A DNA stretch of 35,108 nt from Asanoa iriomotensis (GTDB lineage: Bacteria; Actinomycetota; Actinomycetes; Mycobacteriales; Micromonosporaceae). Location of the stretch: the NCBI RefSeq assembly GCF_016862515.1, contig NZ_BONC01000075.1:1-35108 (forward strand). Reading direction: 5' to 3'. A model generated the notes under the pieces. That model made no database searches. It saw only the letters and a list, made by a program, of their open reading frames with translations, and was not told the origin of the DNA. A program made the position numbers and the translations under genes. Below, piece after piece: positions 24,176 to 33,221 of this stretch (within the stretch, counting starts at the first letter, position 1; each line of letters starts with the position of its first letter).

Positions 24176-25009
24176 ATGGGATACGTCACCGCGGGCGACG
24201 GCGCGCAGATCTTCTACAAGGACTGGGGTGCCGGCACGCCCGTCCTGTTCAGCCACGGTTGGCCGCTGCACGCCGACAGCTGGGAAGCGCAGATGCTCTT
24301 CCTGGCCGAGCGGGGCTACCGCTGCATCGCGCACGACCGGCGCGGCCACGGCCGGTCGACGCAGACCTGGCACGGCAACGAGATGGACACGTACGCCGAC
24401 GACCTGGCCGCCGTCATCGAGACGCTGGATCTGCGCGAGCTCACGCTCGTCGGGTTCTCGACCGGCGGCGGCGAGGTCGCCCGCTACGTCGGCCGGCACG
24501 GCACGTCCCGCATCGCCCGCATCGCGCTCGTGTCCGCGGTCCCGCCCCTGATGGTCCAGACCCCGGACAACCCCGGCGGCGTGCCGGTCGAGGTCTTCGA
24601 CGCGATCCGCGGCGGCTCGGTCGTCGACCGGTCGCAGCTCTACCGCGACCTCGCCGACGGGCCGTTCTTCGGCAACAACCGGCCCGGCGCGCAGGTCTCG
24701 CAGGGCATCCGTGACGCGTTCTGGCTGCAGAGCATGCAGTCCGGGCACCGCAACGCCTTCGAGTGCGTCGCGGCGTTCTCGGCCACCGACTTCCGGGCCG
24801 ACCTCGACGCGATCGACGTGCCGACCCTCGTCATCCACGGCGACGACGACCAGGTCGTGCCGTTCGAGGTCGGCGGCAAAGCGTCCGCGGCGCGAATCAA
24901 GAACGCGACCCTCAAGGTGTACGCCGGCGCGCCGCACGGCATCACCGACACTCACAAGGAGCAGCTCGGCAACGACCTGCTCGCGTTCCTCGCCGAGTCT
25001 GGAGCATGA
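24176..25009 (+). CDS. Alpha/beta hydrolase, non-haem chloroperoxidase/arylesterase-like
   Basis: A 277-residue cytoplasmic protein. The pattern [38 protein letters not shown], nucleophile GFSTGGGE (Ser95), HGDDDQVVP (Asp near 225) and GAPHGI (His254) is that of the cofactor-free haloperoxidase/arylesterase group. Its members hydrolyse aryl esters and can make peracids in vitro. ATG 24176 follows the previous stop by five bases. No signal peptide is present, unlike its upstream neighbour. Its TGA overlaps the next ATG (ATGA). Confidence 0.9.
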   Translation: MGYVTAGDGAQIFYKDWGAGTPVLFSHGWPLHADSWEAQMLFLAERGYRCIAHDRRGHGRSTQTWHGNEMDTYADDLAAVIETLDLRELTLVGFSTGGGEVARYVGRHGTSRIARIALVSAVPPLMVQTPDNPGGVPVEVFDAIRGGSVVDRSQLYRDLADGPFFGNNRPGAQVSQGIRDAFWLQSMQSGHRNAFECVAAFSATDFRADLDAIDVPTLVIHGDDDQVVPFEVGGKASAARIKNATLKVYAGAPHGITDTHKEQLGNDLLAFLAESGA

Positions 25010-25812
25010 CCGTGACCGACCGACCCGACACCATCGTGCTCGTGCACGGCTTCTGGGTGACGCCGCGGAGCTGGGAGCACTGGATCACCCACTACGAGCA
25101 GCAGGGTTTCCGGGTGATCGCACCCGGCTATCCCGGCTTCGAGGTCGAGGTGGAGGCGCTCAACGCCAACCCCGACCTCATCACGGCCGTCACCGTCCCG
25201 GCCATCATCGACAAGCTCGAGAGCGTCATCAAGGGCCTGGACCGTCAGCCGATCATCATGGGGCACTCGGCCGGCGGCGCCTTCACCCAGATCCTGCTCG
25301 ACCACGGCTACGGCGCGGCGGGCGTCGCGCTGAACTCGGCACCGACCGAGGGGGTCCGGGTGGTGCCGCTGTCGCAGGTGAAGTCGACCTTCCCGGTGCT
25401 GAAGTCGCCGGCCAACCGGCACAAGGCGGTGGGCCTGACGCTGGAGCAGTGGAGGTACGCCTTCACCAACACGTTCACCGACGAGGAAGCCGCGGCCCTG
25501 TATTCGAGGTATCACATCCCGGCCCACGGCGGCATCGTGTGGGGCGGGGTGCTGGCCAACTTCCAGCCGGGTCACCAGGACACCTGGGTCGACTACCGCA
25601 ACGACAACCGGGCGCCGCTGCTGTTCATCTCCGGCGGCGAGGACCACATCATGCCGCCGGCGGTGCAGCGCTCCAACGTCGCGCACTACCAGTCGAACAC
25701 CATCACCGAACAGGTCGAATACGAGGGGTACGCCCACCTGCTGCCGGCACAGGCGGGCTGGGAGAAGATCGCCGACTTCGCCCTCGACTGGGCCCTGCGC
25801 CACGCCCGATGA
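25006..25812 (+). CDS. Alpha/beta hydrolase, third of a coupled set
   Basis: A 268-residue cytoplasmic protein starting at the ATGA overlap with the previous gene. Triad candidates are Ser88 in GHSAGG, Asp213 in SGGEDHIMP and His244 in GYAHLLP; the oxyanion loop is VLVHGFW. It carries a larger cap region (about residues 110-190, with two GxxW/HxxxW segments) than the two upstream hydrolases and is closer to uncharacterised actinobacterial Abhydrolase_6 proteins. Coupled translation with both neighbours implies a shared pathway, perhaps ester or lactone breakdown, but nothing in the sequence names the substrate. Confidence 0.85.
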   Translation: MTVTDRPDTIVLVHGFWVTPRSWEHWITHYEQQGFRVIAPGYPGFEVEVEALNANPDLITAVTVPAIIDKLESVIKGLDRQPIIMGHSAGGAFTQILLDHGYGAAGVALNSAPTEGVRVVPLSQVKSTFPVLKSPANRHKAVGLTLEQWRYAFTNTFTDEEAAALYSRYHIPAHGGIVWGGVLANFQPGHQDTWVDYRNDNRAPLLFISGGEDHIMPPAVQRSNVAHYQSNTITEQVEYEGYAHLLPAQAGWEKIADFALDWALRHAR

Positions 25813-26180
25813 AAATCACCCACATCGGCGGACCCACCGCCCTCATCGAGGTCGGCGGGTGGCATCTGCTGACCGACCCGACGTTCGACGCTCCCGGCCG
25901 GAGGTACGCCTTCGGCTGGGGCACCTCGTCGACGAAGGTGAGCGGTCCGGCCGTGTCCCTGGCCTCGCTCGGCCGGATCGACGCGGTGCTGCTCACCCAC
26001 GACCACCACGGCGACAACCTCGACGACCTGGGCCGGGCGATGCTGCCGGACGTCTCGAGGGTGATCACCACGTCGTCCGGCGCCGGACGCCTGGGCGGCA
26101 ACGCGACGGGCCTGGCACCGTGGGCGACCACTCGCCTGTCCGGCGAAGACCCAGGCAGCAGCACCGAGATCCAGGCCTGA
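25809..26180 (+). pseudogene. Truncated metallo-beta-lactamase-fold (UlaG/lactonase-like) gene
   Basis: The 123-residue frame starts at the ATGA overlap with the previous gene. It has a normal N-terminus for the UlaG-like MBL superfamily: [23 protein letters not shown], and metal motif LLTHDHHGDNLDDLGR around residue 65. Homology fades after GLAPWATTRLSG, where full-length members continue for another 120 or more residues with further metal-binding His and Asp. The tail EDPGSSTEIQA then reaches a stop. The product lacks half the metal site, so it is probably inactive. A frameshift, a deletion or a sequencing error are all possible. Confidence 0.7.
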
Positions 26181-26268
26181 ACAGTCCTCTTTGTTCCGCA
26201 GTGAAACACGCTCATCGATCCGCGCGCTATTCGGATATCGACTCCACTCCATGACCCCTGGAGGATGT

Positions 26269-27303
26269 GTGAGATCCACAGTCCGGATGACCGCGCGTAT
26301 CGGCGCGGTGGTCCTCGTCTCTGTCGGCCTGCTCGGCACACCCGCGCAAGCCAACTCGTCCGGATCCGACCGCGCGGAGGACGCCCGCGTGCTCGCCTAC
26401 TGGACACCCGCGCGGATCGCGAACGCGAAGTTCCGCGACTACGTCCGCAACGACGCCGGGAAGATGGTTCCGATGGCCAAGCCCGGCGGCGGTGGCGGCG
26501 TGGTCACCGGCGCCTCGTGGCCCAACGGCGGCGCGATCCAGCAGCGCTCCGGCAGAATCCTGTTCTCCTCCGGCGGCTCCGACTGGATCTGTTCCGGCAG
26601 TGTCGTCAACGACGGCTCGACCAGCAACGGCAGCTCGATCGTCCTCACGGCCGGGCATTGCGTCTTCGACGGCACCGACGGCTGGTCCTACAACTTCCTG
26701 TACCTGCCGAACTTCGACGCCCAACCCAGCTACGACTGCAACACGCGGGCAGATGGCTGCTGGCGGGCGAACCTGCTCACCGCCCACGACGACTTCGTCC
26801 CGGCCGGATTCGGGTCGAACGAGACCGTGCGGGTCGACTACGCCTTCGCCAGGGTCGGGCTCCGGATCGCCGGAAGTGGCACCGCCGAGCTCGACGCCGC
26901 CACCGGCGGGTACGGACTGAACACCACGACCGTCGCCAACAGCGTGACGAAGTGGGCGTTCGGGTATCCGGCGGAGGGCAGGTACAAGGGCAACGATCTC
27001 GTCTACTGCACCGGCCCGACGACCGACGACCCGTACGGCGCCCCGACGTGGGGCATCGCCTGCAACATGAACGGCGGCTCGTCGGGCGGCCCCTGGATCT
27101 ACGGCACCACCGCCCCGGCCACGTACACCACCTCCACGCTGCTCACGTCCGTCAACTCGTACGGCTACTCGGGACTGACCTACATGTTCGGTCCGAGGTT
27201 CAACAGTGAGACCCAAACGGTCTTCACCTCAGCCACGTCCGGCAACGCGTCAGCGGGCGTGAGCGTGGTCTGCGCCGTAGCAACCACGCAACCGAACTGC
27301 TGA
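26269..27303 (+). CDS. Secreted trypsin-like (S1/chymotrypsin-fold) serine protease
   Basis: A 344-residue protein. GTG 26269 is preferred because GGAGGA (26260-26265) lies just upstream; ATG 26251 and ATG 26287 are alternatives. The first 30 residues are a Sec signal (TARIGAVVLVSVGLLGTPAQA). The catalytic triad is visible: His130 in LTAGHC, Asp190 in RVDYAF, and Ser272 in NGGSSGGPW. Cysteines flank the sites (CSGS, AGHC, YDC, DGC, YCTG, IAC), giving likely disulfides. The sequence resembles the large trypsin-like serine peptidases of Streptomyces and relatives. It stands alone and ends at a strong terminator. Secretion for nutrient or morphogenetic proteolysis is inferred. Confidence 0.9.
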   Translation: MRSTVRMTARIGAVVLVSVGLLGTPAQANSSGSDRAEDARVLAYWTPARIANAKFRDYVRNDAGKMVPMAKPGGGGGVVTGASWPNGGAIQQRSGRILFSSGGSDWICSGSVVNDGSTSNGSSIVLTAGHCVFDGTDGWSYNFLYLPNFDAQPSYDCNTRADGCWRANLLTAHDDFVPAGFGSNETVRVDYAFARVGLRIAGSGTAELDAATGGYGLNTTTVANSVTKWAFGYPAEGRYKGNDLVYCTGPTTDDPYGAPTWGIACNMNGGSSGGPWIYGTTAPATYTTSTLLTSVNSYGYSGLTYMFGPRFNSETQTVFTSATSGNASAGVSVVCAVATTQPNC

Positions 27304-27307
27304 CAAC

Positions 27308-27342
27308 CTCTGCCCCGCCGGCCAGTGTCCGGCGGGGCAGAG
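27308..27342. terminator. Hairpin terminator after the serine protease
   Basis: Perfect 14-base arms CTCTGCCCCGCCGG (27308-27321) and its complement (27329-27342) close a 7-base loop, five bases after the protease stop. Confidence 0.85.
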
Positions 27343-27507
27343 TCTCCCTAACCGGCTCAGCGCTTGGTCGTTGCGGTGTGTCACGGTCGGGTTTCGCGCA
27401 TCATGCAGGCTGCCCCATATGTCGGATGCGTTCTCTTCACTGTCAGGCGCGTGAATGTTTGTCTGCCGACAAGCGCGCCCGCCCGGGCGTGCGTGGGAGG
27501 AAACACC

Positions 27508-29640
27508 GTGCGAAACCAAAAAACCCTCAGGCGAGCGGTGAGCGTTGTCGGGCTTACCGCCCTCGCGCTCGCGCTCGGCGGTGGACCGGCGTGGGGTGAC
27601 GACCACGAGAACCTGCCCGGCGAGCCCACCATCACGCTGCCGATCAACGACAGCGAGGCCGGCGGAACGTACCAACAGGACTTCACGCGGGCGTACGCCG
27701 GCACGACCCCGGACGGCACGCCCGTTTACATCTATGTCCCGGCGGGCACGCCGCTCGACGGCTCGGCGCCGGCCGGCGTAGCGAGCCTCGACCCGGCGTT
27801 CGACCCGACGCCCGGCGACGAGTTCGTGCCCTGCGCCGATGCCCAGGCCGCCGACTTCACGCTGACCCAGGCGCAGATCGACTATCTCGGTGACACGCTG
27901 GCCAGCCAGGTCGTCGCGGTCGACGAGGAGCATTTCGGCCTGATGGACGCGGCCGACCCGCAGGAGCCGGCCAGCGACTCGCTGGTCATGGTGGTCTACA
28001 ACGTTCAGGACACCAATTACTACGACTGCGCCGAGACCACCTACACCGCCGGCTACTTCGCCCCGGACTACATCGACTCCGTCGGCATGAACGTGATCGT
28101 CATCGACGCGTTCGACTGGGCCAACCGGGTCGGGCCGGACGACGCGGAGTGGCGCGACGACGATCCGAGCAACGACCAGGCGACGCTGTACGAGGGTGTG
28201 ATCGCGCACGAGCTCGAGCACCTGCTGCACAACTACAGCGACGCGGGCGAGCTGTCCTGGGTCGACGAAGGGCTGGCCGACTTCGCGGTGTTCCTCAACG
28301 GCTTCGACGTCGGCGGCTCGCACCTGACGTACCAGCAGGTGTTCTACGCGGACACGTCGCTGACCCGATGGGGCGGCGGGTTGCAGAACTACGGAGCCGC
28401 GTACACCTTCTTCCAGTACCTCTGGGAGCAGGCCGGCGGAAACGGCGACGGGACGTACACGCCTGACCTGCAGTACGACGGCGCCGGTGGCGACCTCCTG
28501 ATCAAGCTGATCTTCGAGGAGCAGGCCGACGGCATGATCGGTGTACAGAACGCGATCAACACGTTCAACGCCACCACGTCGGGACCGGACCTGCGCGGCT
28601 CCGAGGAGCTGTTCCAGGACTGGGCCGTCGCCGTCTACCTCGACGACGAGGGCTCCGACCGGTTCGACATCAGGGCTGTCGACTTCGGCGCCCCGCAGTT
28701 CACGACGTGGACGATCGACATCGCCGACGAGCTGTTCTGGGCCGGGCGCGGCAGCAACCAGGGCGCGCAGCCGGCGCCCAAGTGGCGCAACAAGCTCAAC
28801 CACCAGGACCCGACGGCCGTGCCGTTCGGCATGCAGGTCGAGCGTTTCCGCAACCCGGGGCCGACGGTCACGGTCGCGCTCGACGGCGACGACGAAACGG
28901 TGATCGCGCCGCACACCGGCACGACTCACTGGTACGCCGGATACGAGAGCCAGACGGACAACATCCTCGACGTCGACACCGACGGCAGCGTCACGTCCCT
29001 CGACTTCTGGACGTGGTACTTCATCGAGGAGGGGTGGGACTTCGGCTTCGCAGAGGCGCTCGTCGGTGGACAGTGGGTGACCGTGCCGCTGGTCGACGAC
29101 GCGGGCACCGAGGTGACCACGGACGACGACCCGCATGGCAACAACACCGAAGGCAACGGCCTGACCGGCACCTCGGGAGGGGCGTACTTCGTCGACGAGC
29201 CGACCTACATCCACCTGACCGCACAACTGCCCGCCGGCACCACCGACGTGCGGTTCCGGTACTCGACCGACGCGGCCTACCTGGACACGGGCTGGTTCGT
29301 CGACGACGTGAACGTCGATGGTGCGGCCGCGGCGCTGACCTCGTCGGACTGGATCCAGACCACCGGAGTGCAGGACAACAACTGGACGCTGCAGATCGTG
29401 GCCAGCTGTGACCTGACCCCGGGGGTGACGTCGGCGGGCGAGATCGTCGACACCGCCGGCGGCAACTGGATCTACCGGTACGAGGGTGACGCGATCGCGG
29501 TGGCCGGGCTGAACACACGGTGTGCGAACGGCCCGCAACGCGACTTCGCCACGATCGTGTCGAACCTGCCCACCGGCGACCTCACCTACCTCGACGCCGA
29601 CTACACCCTGACGGTGGCCAACACCGGCAACCGAGGTTAA
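27508..29640 (+). CDS. Secreted HExxH metallopeptidase with immune-inhibitor-A-like C-terminal domain
   Basis: A 710-residue protein from GTG 27508, seven bases after GGGAGG; the frame is open further upstream without an RBS. The signal peptide is about 30 residues (RRAVSVVGLTALALALGGG). The zinc motif HELEH lies at 234-238 and WVDEGLADF gives Glu254 as the likely third ligand, a gluzincin arrangement. The C-terminal part (about residues 490-640) resembles the MAM-like domain of immune inhibitor A: FWTWYFIEEGWDFGFAEAL, then TDVRFRYSTDAAYLDTGWFVDDV. This pairing suggests an M6/M30-like extracellular protease. Acidic residues are very frequent, suggesting calcium binding. It is monocistronic with a 200-base leader region containing the previous terminator. 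The substrate is unknown. Confidence 0.8.
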   Translation: MRNQKTLRRAVSVVGLTALALALGGGPAWGDDHENLPGEPTITLPINDSEAGGTYQQDFTRAYAGTTPDGTPVYIYVPAGTPLDGSAPAGVASLDPAFDPTPGDEFVPCADAQAADFTLTQAQIDYLGDTLASQVVAVDEEHFGLMDAADPQEPASDSLVMVVYNVQDTNYYDCAETTYTAGYFAPDYIDSVGMNVIVIDAFDWANRVGPDDAEWRDDDPSNDQATLYEGVIAHELEHLLHNYSDAGELSWVDEGLADFAVFLNGFDVGGSHLTYQQVFYADTSLTRWGGGLQNYGAAYTFFQYLWEQAGGNGDGTYTPDLQYDGAGGDLLIKLIFEEQADGMIGVQNAINTFNATTSGPDLRGSEELFQDWAVAVYLDDEGSDRFDIRAVDFGAPQFTTWTIDIADELFWAGRGSNQGAQPAPKWRNKLNHQDPTAVPFGMQVERFRNPGPTVTVALDGDDETVIAPHTGTTHWYAGYESQTDNILDVDTDGSVTSLDFWTWYFIEEGWDFGFAEALVGGQWVTVPLVDDAGTEVTTDDDPHGNNTEGNGLTGTSGGAYFVDEPTYIHLTAQLPAGTTDVRFRYSTDAAYLDTGWFVDDVNVDGAAAALTSSDWIQTTGVQDNNWTLQIVASCDLTPGVTSAGEIVDTAGGNWIYRYEGDAIAVAGLNTRCANGPQRDFATIVSNLPTGDLTYLDADYTLTVANTGNRG

Positions 29641-29645
29641 CGGAG

Positions 29646-30179
29646 TCAGGCACGCAGTGTCGCAGGCACGGGGGCGTCGAGGTGGTCCAGGAGCGCGGCC
29701 AGTTTGTGGTCGAGTTCCTGGCCCACCTCGGCGATGTCGTCCGCGCCCACCGCGCCGAAGGAGCCGAACGTCGCGCTCGGTTGTTCGATGATGAAGTGGG
29801 TTTCGCCGGCGCGGCTCGCGATCATCGGGCGCAGTGGCGCGTACATCATCGCGGCCTGGTCGAACCGGTACATCCGCTCCGCCAGGACGTGGTTGCCCAT
29901 CAGGTAGACCACGCACTCGCCCGGGTCGTGCGCCAGGCGCATCAGCGGGCCGTCGTCGCTCGACCAGTAGCGCAGGAAACCCCACGGTGCCGCGGCGTCC
30001 ACCTGGGCCGTCACTTCCGACCAGTCGGCCTTGCCGGCGATCAGACCGTTGACCGTGTCGTAGTCCACCGCCGGCACGGCCGTCTCGTACCGCCGCCGGA
30101 AGTCGGCAAAAGGCGCGTCCACCGGGATGCGCAGCCGATGGGCCTGGTAGCGAGTCTCGGAAACCGACTTTCCAGTCAC
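29646..30179 (-). CDS. DUF302-domain protein
   Basis: A 177-residue cytoplasmic protein. The C-terminal half, with GNHVLAERMYRFDQAAMMYAP and RPMIASRAGETHFIIEQPSATFGSFG, matches the DUF302 pattern of a small alpha+beta fold. The N-terminal half (VDAPFADFRRRYETAVPAVD, APWGFLRYW) is common in actinobacterial long versions. No function is established for DUF302; binding of small molecules or lipids has been suggested from fold only. There is no signal peptide. It ends five bases from the convergent metallopeptidase stop, and its 5' side is close to the end of the DivIVA-like gene. Confidence 0.7.
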   Translation of the reverse strand: MTGKSVSETRYQAHRLRIPVDAPFADFRRRYETAVPAVDYDTVNGLIAGKADWSEVTAQVDAAAPWGFLRYWSSDDGPLMRLAHDPGECVVYLMGNHVLAERMYRFDQAAMMYAPLRPMIASRAGETHFIIEQPSATFGSFGAVGADDIAEVGQELDHKLAALLDHLDAPVPATLRA

Positions 30180-30218
30180 CGTTCAGACGCTAACAGCGCC
30201 TGACCTGATAACTGTCGG

Positions 30219-31451
30219 TTACCGCTCGACAGGCCCCGGCAGGGCGATCACGCGGGGCTCCTCGACCGGCAGCTCGCGCCGGGGCTCCACCGGCTCGAAC
30301 AAGGACTGCGAGGGCGGCAGGGGCCGCGGCTCGACGACCTCGGCCTCGACCTCGACCTCGGGCTCGAACTCCTCCTGCGGCGGGGCGAACTCCTCCTGCG
30401 GCGGGGCGAACTCCTCCTGCGGCGGCGGTGCCATCTGCTCCAGGTCGGGCCGCACCGCGACCATCTTGAACTCGCCCGTCTCCTGGCTCATCGCCGCCGC
30501 GGCCATCACCGCGGCCGCCGCGCGGTCGGCCATGCGCTTGGCCTCGCGCTGGATCCGGGCCCGGGCTTCGAGCGTCTGCTGCTCGACCGACTCGGCCGTC
30601 TGGCGCGCGTGGTCCAGGCGCGACAGTTCGTTGCCCAGCTCCTGGCGCGTGACACCCAGCCGGTGCGTCAGCTGGGCCAGCTCCTGCTCGACCGAGGCGC
30701 CGTCGTGGCGGAGCTGGTTGAGCTGCTGCTGGGTCTGCTCCTGCGCGTTGCGCAGCGCGCCCAGCGCCTGCTGCCGGGCCTCGATCTCCTTCTGCACCAT
30801 CGTCAGCTGTTGCTGGTGCGCCTGCATCTGCTGCTCGGCCTCGGACGCCCGGGCCTCCTGCGCCTCCTGCGCCGCCGTGCGGTGGTCGTTGACCTCGCGC
30901 TCGACGTCGGAGCGCCACTGGGTCAGCTCCTGCTGCGTCTGCTCGTGCGCCGACTCGATGCGCGCCCGGGCCTCGCCCTCGGCCCGCTCGATCGCGGCCA
31001 CGCTCGCCTCGTGCAGGCGCTGTGCCTCCTGCTCGAGCGCCTCCCGGGCGGCCTGGCCCTCGGCGCGGACGCGTTCGGCATCCTGGTGCGCGGCCTCCAG
31101 CACCTTCTCGGCCTCGGCCTTGACCTCCGCGGCGTGCTCACCGGCGGCGTCGACGATGGCCTGGCCCTGCTTCTCGGACAGCGCCAGGATCTCGTCGACC
31201 ATCGAGCCCAGGTGCCGGAACGACGCCCGGTCGAGGCGCGGCGCCCGGTCGCGCAGCTCGGTCAGCTCGCCGTGCACCTGCTCGAGGTTGGCGGTCAGAC
31301 CACGGATGTGGTGGTGCGCCTGCTCCCGCTCGGCGGCCAACTGCGCGATCCGGTCGGAGGTCTCCGCCAGGTGGCGATCGACCTGCTTCTTCTCGTAGCC
31401 GCGCATCGACGTGTCGAACGCCGGCGTGAGGTACTGCTGACCCTGAGACAT
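30219..31451 (-). CDS. DivIVA-like coiled-coil cytoskeletal protein
   Basis: A 410-residue protein from ATG 31451 with GGAGG upstream. The N-terminus FDTSMRGYEKKQVDRHL is the DivIVA-type membrane-binding/coiled-coil opening (F..RGY...QVD). Residues 25-320 are almost uninterrupted coiled coil rich in Glu, Gln, Ala and Arg. Then come a short Ala-rich helix (DRAAAAVMAAAAMSQ) and a Pro/Glu tail with three copies of FAPPQEE. The closest known roles are polar-growth scaffolds of actinobacteria (DivIVA, Scy, FilP types), often misannotated as cellulose-binding. It probably self-assembles at the membrane near tips or septa. It is transcribed as a single gene between queA-like and DUF302 genes. Confidence 0.8.
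   Translation of the reverse strand: MSQGQQYLTPAFDTSMRGYEKKQVDRHLAETSDRIAQLAAEREQAHHHIRGLTANLEQVHGELTELRDRAPRLDRASFRHLGSMVDEILALSEKQGQAIVDAAGEHAAEVKAEAEKVLEAAHQDAERVRAEGQAAREALEQEAQRLHEASVAAIERAEGEARARIESAHEQTQQELTQWRSDVEREVNDHRTAAQEAQEARASEAEQQMQAHQQQLTMVQKEIEARQQALGALRNAQEQTQQQLNQLRHDGASVEQELAQLTHRLGVTRQELGNELSRLDHARQTAESVEQQTLEARARIQREAKRMADRAAAAVMAAAAMSQETGEFKMVAVRPDLEQMAPPPQEEFAPPQEEFAPPQEEFEPEVEVEAEVVEPRPLPPSQSLFEPVEPRRELPVEEPRVIALPGPVER
30366..30428. repeat. Three tandem 21-base repeats in the DivIVA-like tail
   Basis: Units at 30366-30386, 30387-30407 and 30408-30428, each starting GAACTCCTCCTGCGGCGG. The first two are identical and the third differs in its last bases. They encode PPQEEFA-type heptads on the minus strand. 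Confidence 0.9.
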
Positions 31452-31496
31452 GCGCCATCCTCCACTGCACGCGCTCGATCGGCGGGACTATACCGC

Positions 31497-32516
31497 TCAT
31501 CGAGCGCGCTCCGACAGCAGCAAGTTGACGTCACCGAACTCGTGCCAGCGATAACGAGCCGAAAGTGCCTCCTGGTACGCGCGCCCGACCAGGTCCCGGC
31601 CGGCCACCGCGGCCAGCAGGTCGAGGTGCGAGGCGCGCGGTTCGTGGAACCCCGTCAGCAAGCCGTCCACGACCCGCACGCCCCGTTCCGGCGTCACCAC
31701 CAGCTCGGTCCAGCCCTGCCCGGCCGCGCCGCCGGTGGTCTCCAGCGCCCGGACCACCGTCGTGCCGACCGCGATCACGCGGCGGGCACCGGCCACGACC
31801 CGGGCGGTGGCTTCAGGGACCGAGAACCATTCCGGGTACGGCCGCTCGTGCGCCTCCGCCGACGCGACGCCTGTGTGCAGCACGATGGGGACCACCAGCA
31901 CGCCCGCGGCGACCAGTCGGGTGACGACGCGGTCGGTGAACGGGCGCGCCGCACTCGGCATCTCCGCGCTGCCCGGATGGGTCGCGAACACCGTCTGGTA
32001 GTCCGTCAGTGGCCACGGCCGCGGCACGTACCCGTATCGGATCGGTTCTCCATGCTCCTCGAGGTAAGCCCGGACATCGTCGACGGAGACGGCGGCATTC
32101 CAGAGCCGACCTCGGGTGTACGGCGACAGCAGCGTGACCGTGGCACCGCCGCGGAGGCCGAATCGCTGGTCAGGTGTCGCTTCGTGCAGGGGCCCGGTCG
32201 TCGGATTGCCGTCGCCGGCCGTGGCGCGTGGCTCGACCAGCCAGGTGCCGTCGGCATTGGCCGTCGAGAAATGCACGACATGTCCGTCAAGAGTGGGCAC
32301 CGCCGCCGGCAGCGTCGCGGACGTGTTCACCACCAGCACGTCGCCGGCCCGCAGCACGCAGGGCAGCTCGCGGAACAGGTGGTGTTCCTGTCTCGCGGGG
32401 GTGGAGACCAGCAGCCGCACCCCGTCACGGGGCACACCGCGCGCCTCCGGCGGCTCGTGCGCCGACAGGTCGTCCGGGAGCACGAAATCGAGCGGATCCG
32501 CGGTCGCGTTCACCAT
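31497..32516 (-). CDS. QueA-like S-adenosylmethionine:tRNA ribosyltransferase-isomerase homologue
   Basis: A 339-residue protein, near the length of QueA. It has the QueA outline: LDFVLPDDLSAHEPPEARG (normally DFDYDLPxELIAQ-like), RAGDVLVVNTSATLPA, VRYGYVPRPWPLTDYQTVFA, GVLVVPIVLHTGV, RVIAVGTTVVRALE, and RVVDGLLTGFHEPRASHL. In classic QueA the last motif is TNFHLPKST; here it is TGFHEPRASH, so the active site may be altered. QueA makes epoxyqueuosine in tRNA anticodons, but many actinobacteria lack the rest of that pathway, so a different role is possible. The start at 32516 overlaps the SDR stop by seven bases, showing coupled translation with that gene. Confidence 0.75.
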   Translation of the reverse strand: MVNATADPLDFVLPDDLSAHEPPEARGVPRDGVRLLVSTPARQEHHLFRELPCVLRAGDVLVVNTSATLPAAVPTLDGHVVHFSTANADGTWLVEPRATAGDGNPTTGPLHEATPDQRFGLRGGATVTLLSPYTRGRLWNAAVSVDDVRAYLEEHGEPIRYGYVPRPWPLTDYQTVFATHPGSAEMPSAARPFTDRVVTRLVAAGVLVVPIVLHTGVASAEAHERPYPEWFSVPEATARVVAGARRVIAVGTTVVRALETTGGAAGQGWTELVVTPERGVRVVDGLLTGFHEPRASHLDLLAAVAGRDLVGRAYQEALSARYRWHEFGDVNLLLSERAR

Positions 32517-33178
32517 TGCGCCACCCGGACCCGGCCCGACTCCGGTCGCGCCGCCAGCAGGCGCAGGAACGCGGGCACGACCGACTCCGGCTCCGGGCGG
32601 TCGCTGATGTCCTCGCCAGGATAGGCCTCCTGGTGCATGCGCGTACGCAGGTCGCCAGGGTCGGCCCACCAGACGCGGACCTCCGGTTCCTCGGCGGCGA
32701 GGATCTTGCTGAGCTGTTCGAGCGCCGCCTTCGCGGAACCGTAGCCACCCCAGCCGGCGTACGCCTCGATCGCCGCGTCCGAGGTCACGTTTAGCACCGC
32801 GCCGCCGCGCTTGCGGAGCCCGGGCAGGGCGAGTTGGGTGAGCGCGAGCGGCGCGTGCACGTTGACCTCGTACACCTCGCGCATCGCCTCGACGGGGTAG
32901 TCGGCGAGCCGGGGCTGCGGCGACGGTCCCAGGATGCCGGCGTTGTTGACCAGCAGGTCGACGCCGCCGTACCGGTCCGCGACGTCGATCAACGCCGCGC
33001 GGTGCGCGGGATCGTTGACGTCGCCGGCGACCGGCACGACACCGGGCCCGAACCCGGCGGCGGCCAGCGCGGCGCCGTCCCGCCCGTCGACGACGACGTT
33101 CCAGCCGGCCTGCGCCAGCCCGCCGGACAGTGCGCGCCCGAGCCCACGGGACGCGCCGGTGATGATCGCTGTTGTCAT
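32510..33178 (-). CDS. SDR-family oxidoreductase
   Basis: A 222-residue short-chain dehydrogenase/reductase. The nucleotide motif TGASRGLG lies at residues 8-15, DVND is the adenine contact, NNAG is at about 90, and the catalytic Ser (NVTSDAAI), Tyr and Lys occur in the YGSAKAALE segment. A Pro-Gly-turn follows (WADPGDLRTRM). It probably uses NADP(H) and acts in the cytoplasm; the substrate is not evident. It is the first gene of a pair with the QueA-like gene, and its promoter faces that of the histidine kinase across the DevR-like palindromes. Confidence 0.88.
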   Translation of the reverse strand: MTTAIITGASRGLGRALSGGLAQAGWNVVVDGRDGAALAAAGFGPGVVPVAGDVNDPAHRAALIDVADRYGGVDLLVNNAGILGPSPQPRLADYPVEAMREVYEVNVHAPLALTQLALPGLRKRGGAVLNVTSDAAIEAYAGWGGYGSAKAALEQLSKILAAEEPEVRVWWADPGDLRTRMHQEAYPGEDISDRPEPESVVPAFLRLLAARPESGRVRVAQW

Positions 33179-33221
33179 AGCTCCGACGCTAGGAACGACG
33201 GCCGTCGAAGCCATCGGACCA

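Noticed and set aside
27250-29985. Minus-strand open frame of about 900 codons
   Set aside because: Shadow of the metallopeptidase gene on the opposite strand; the composition is Arg/Val/Gly-rich antisense of a high-GC gene with no domain.
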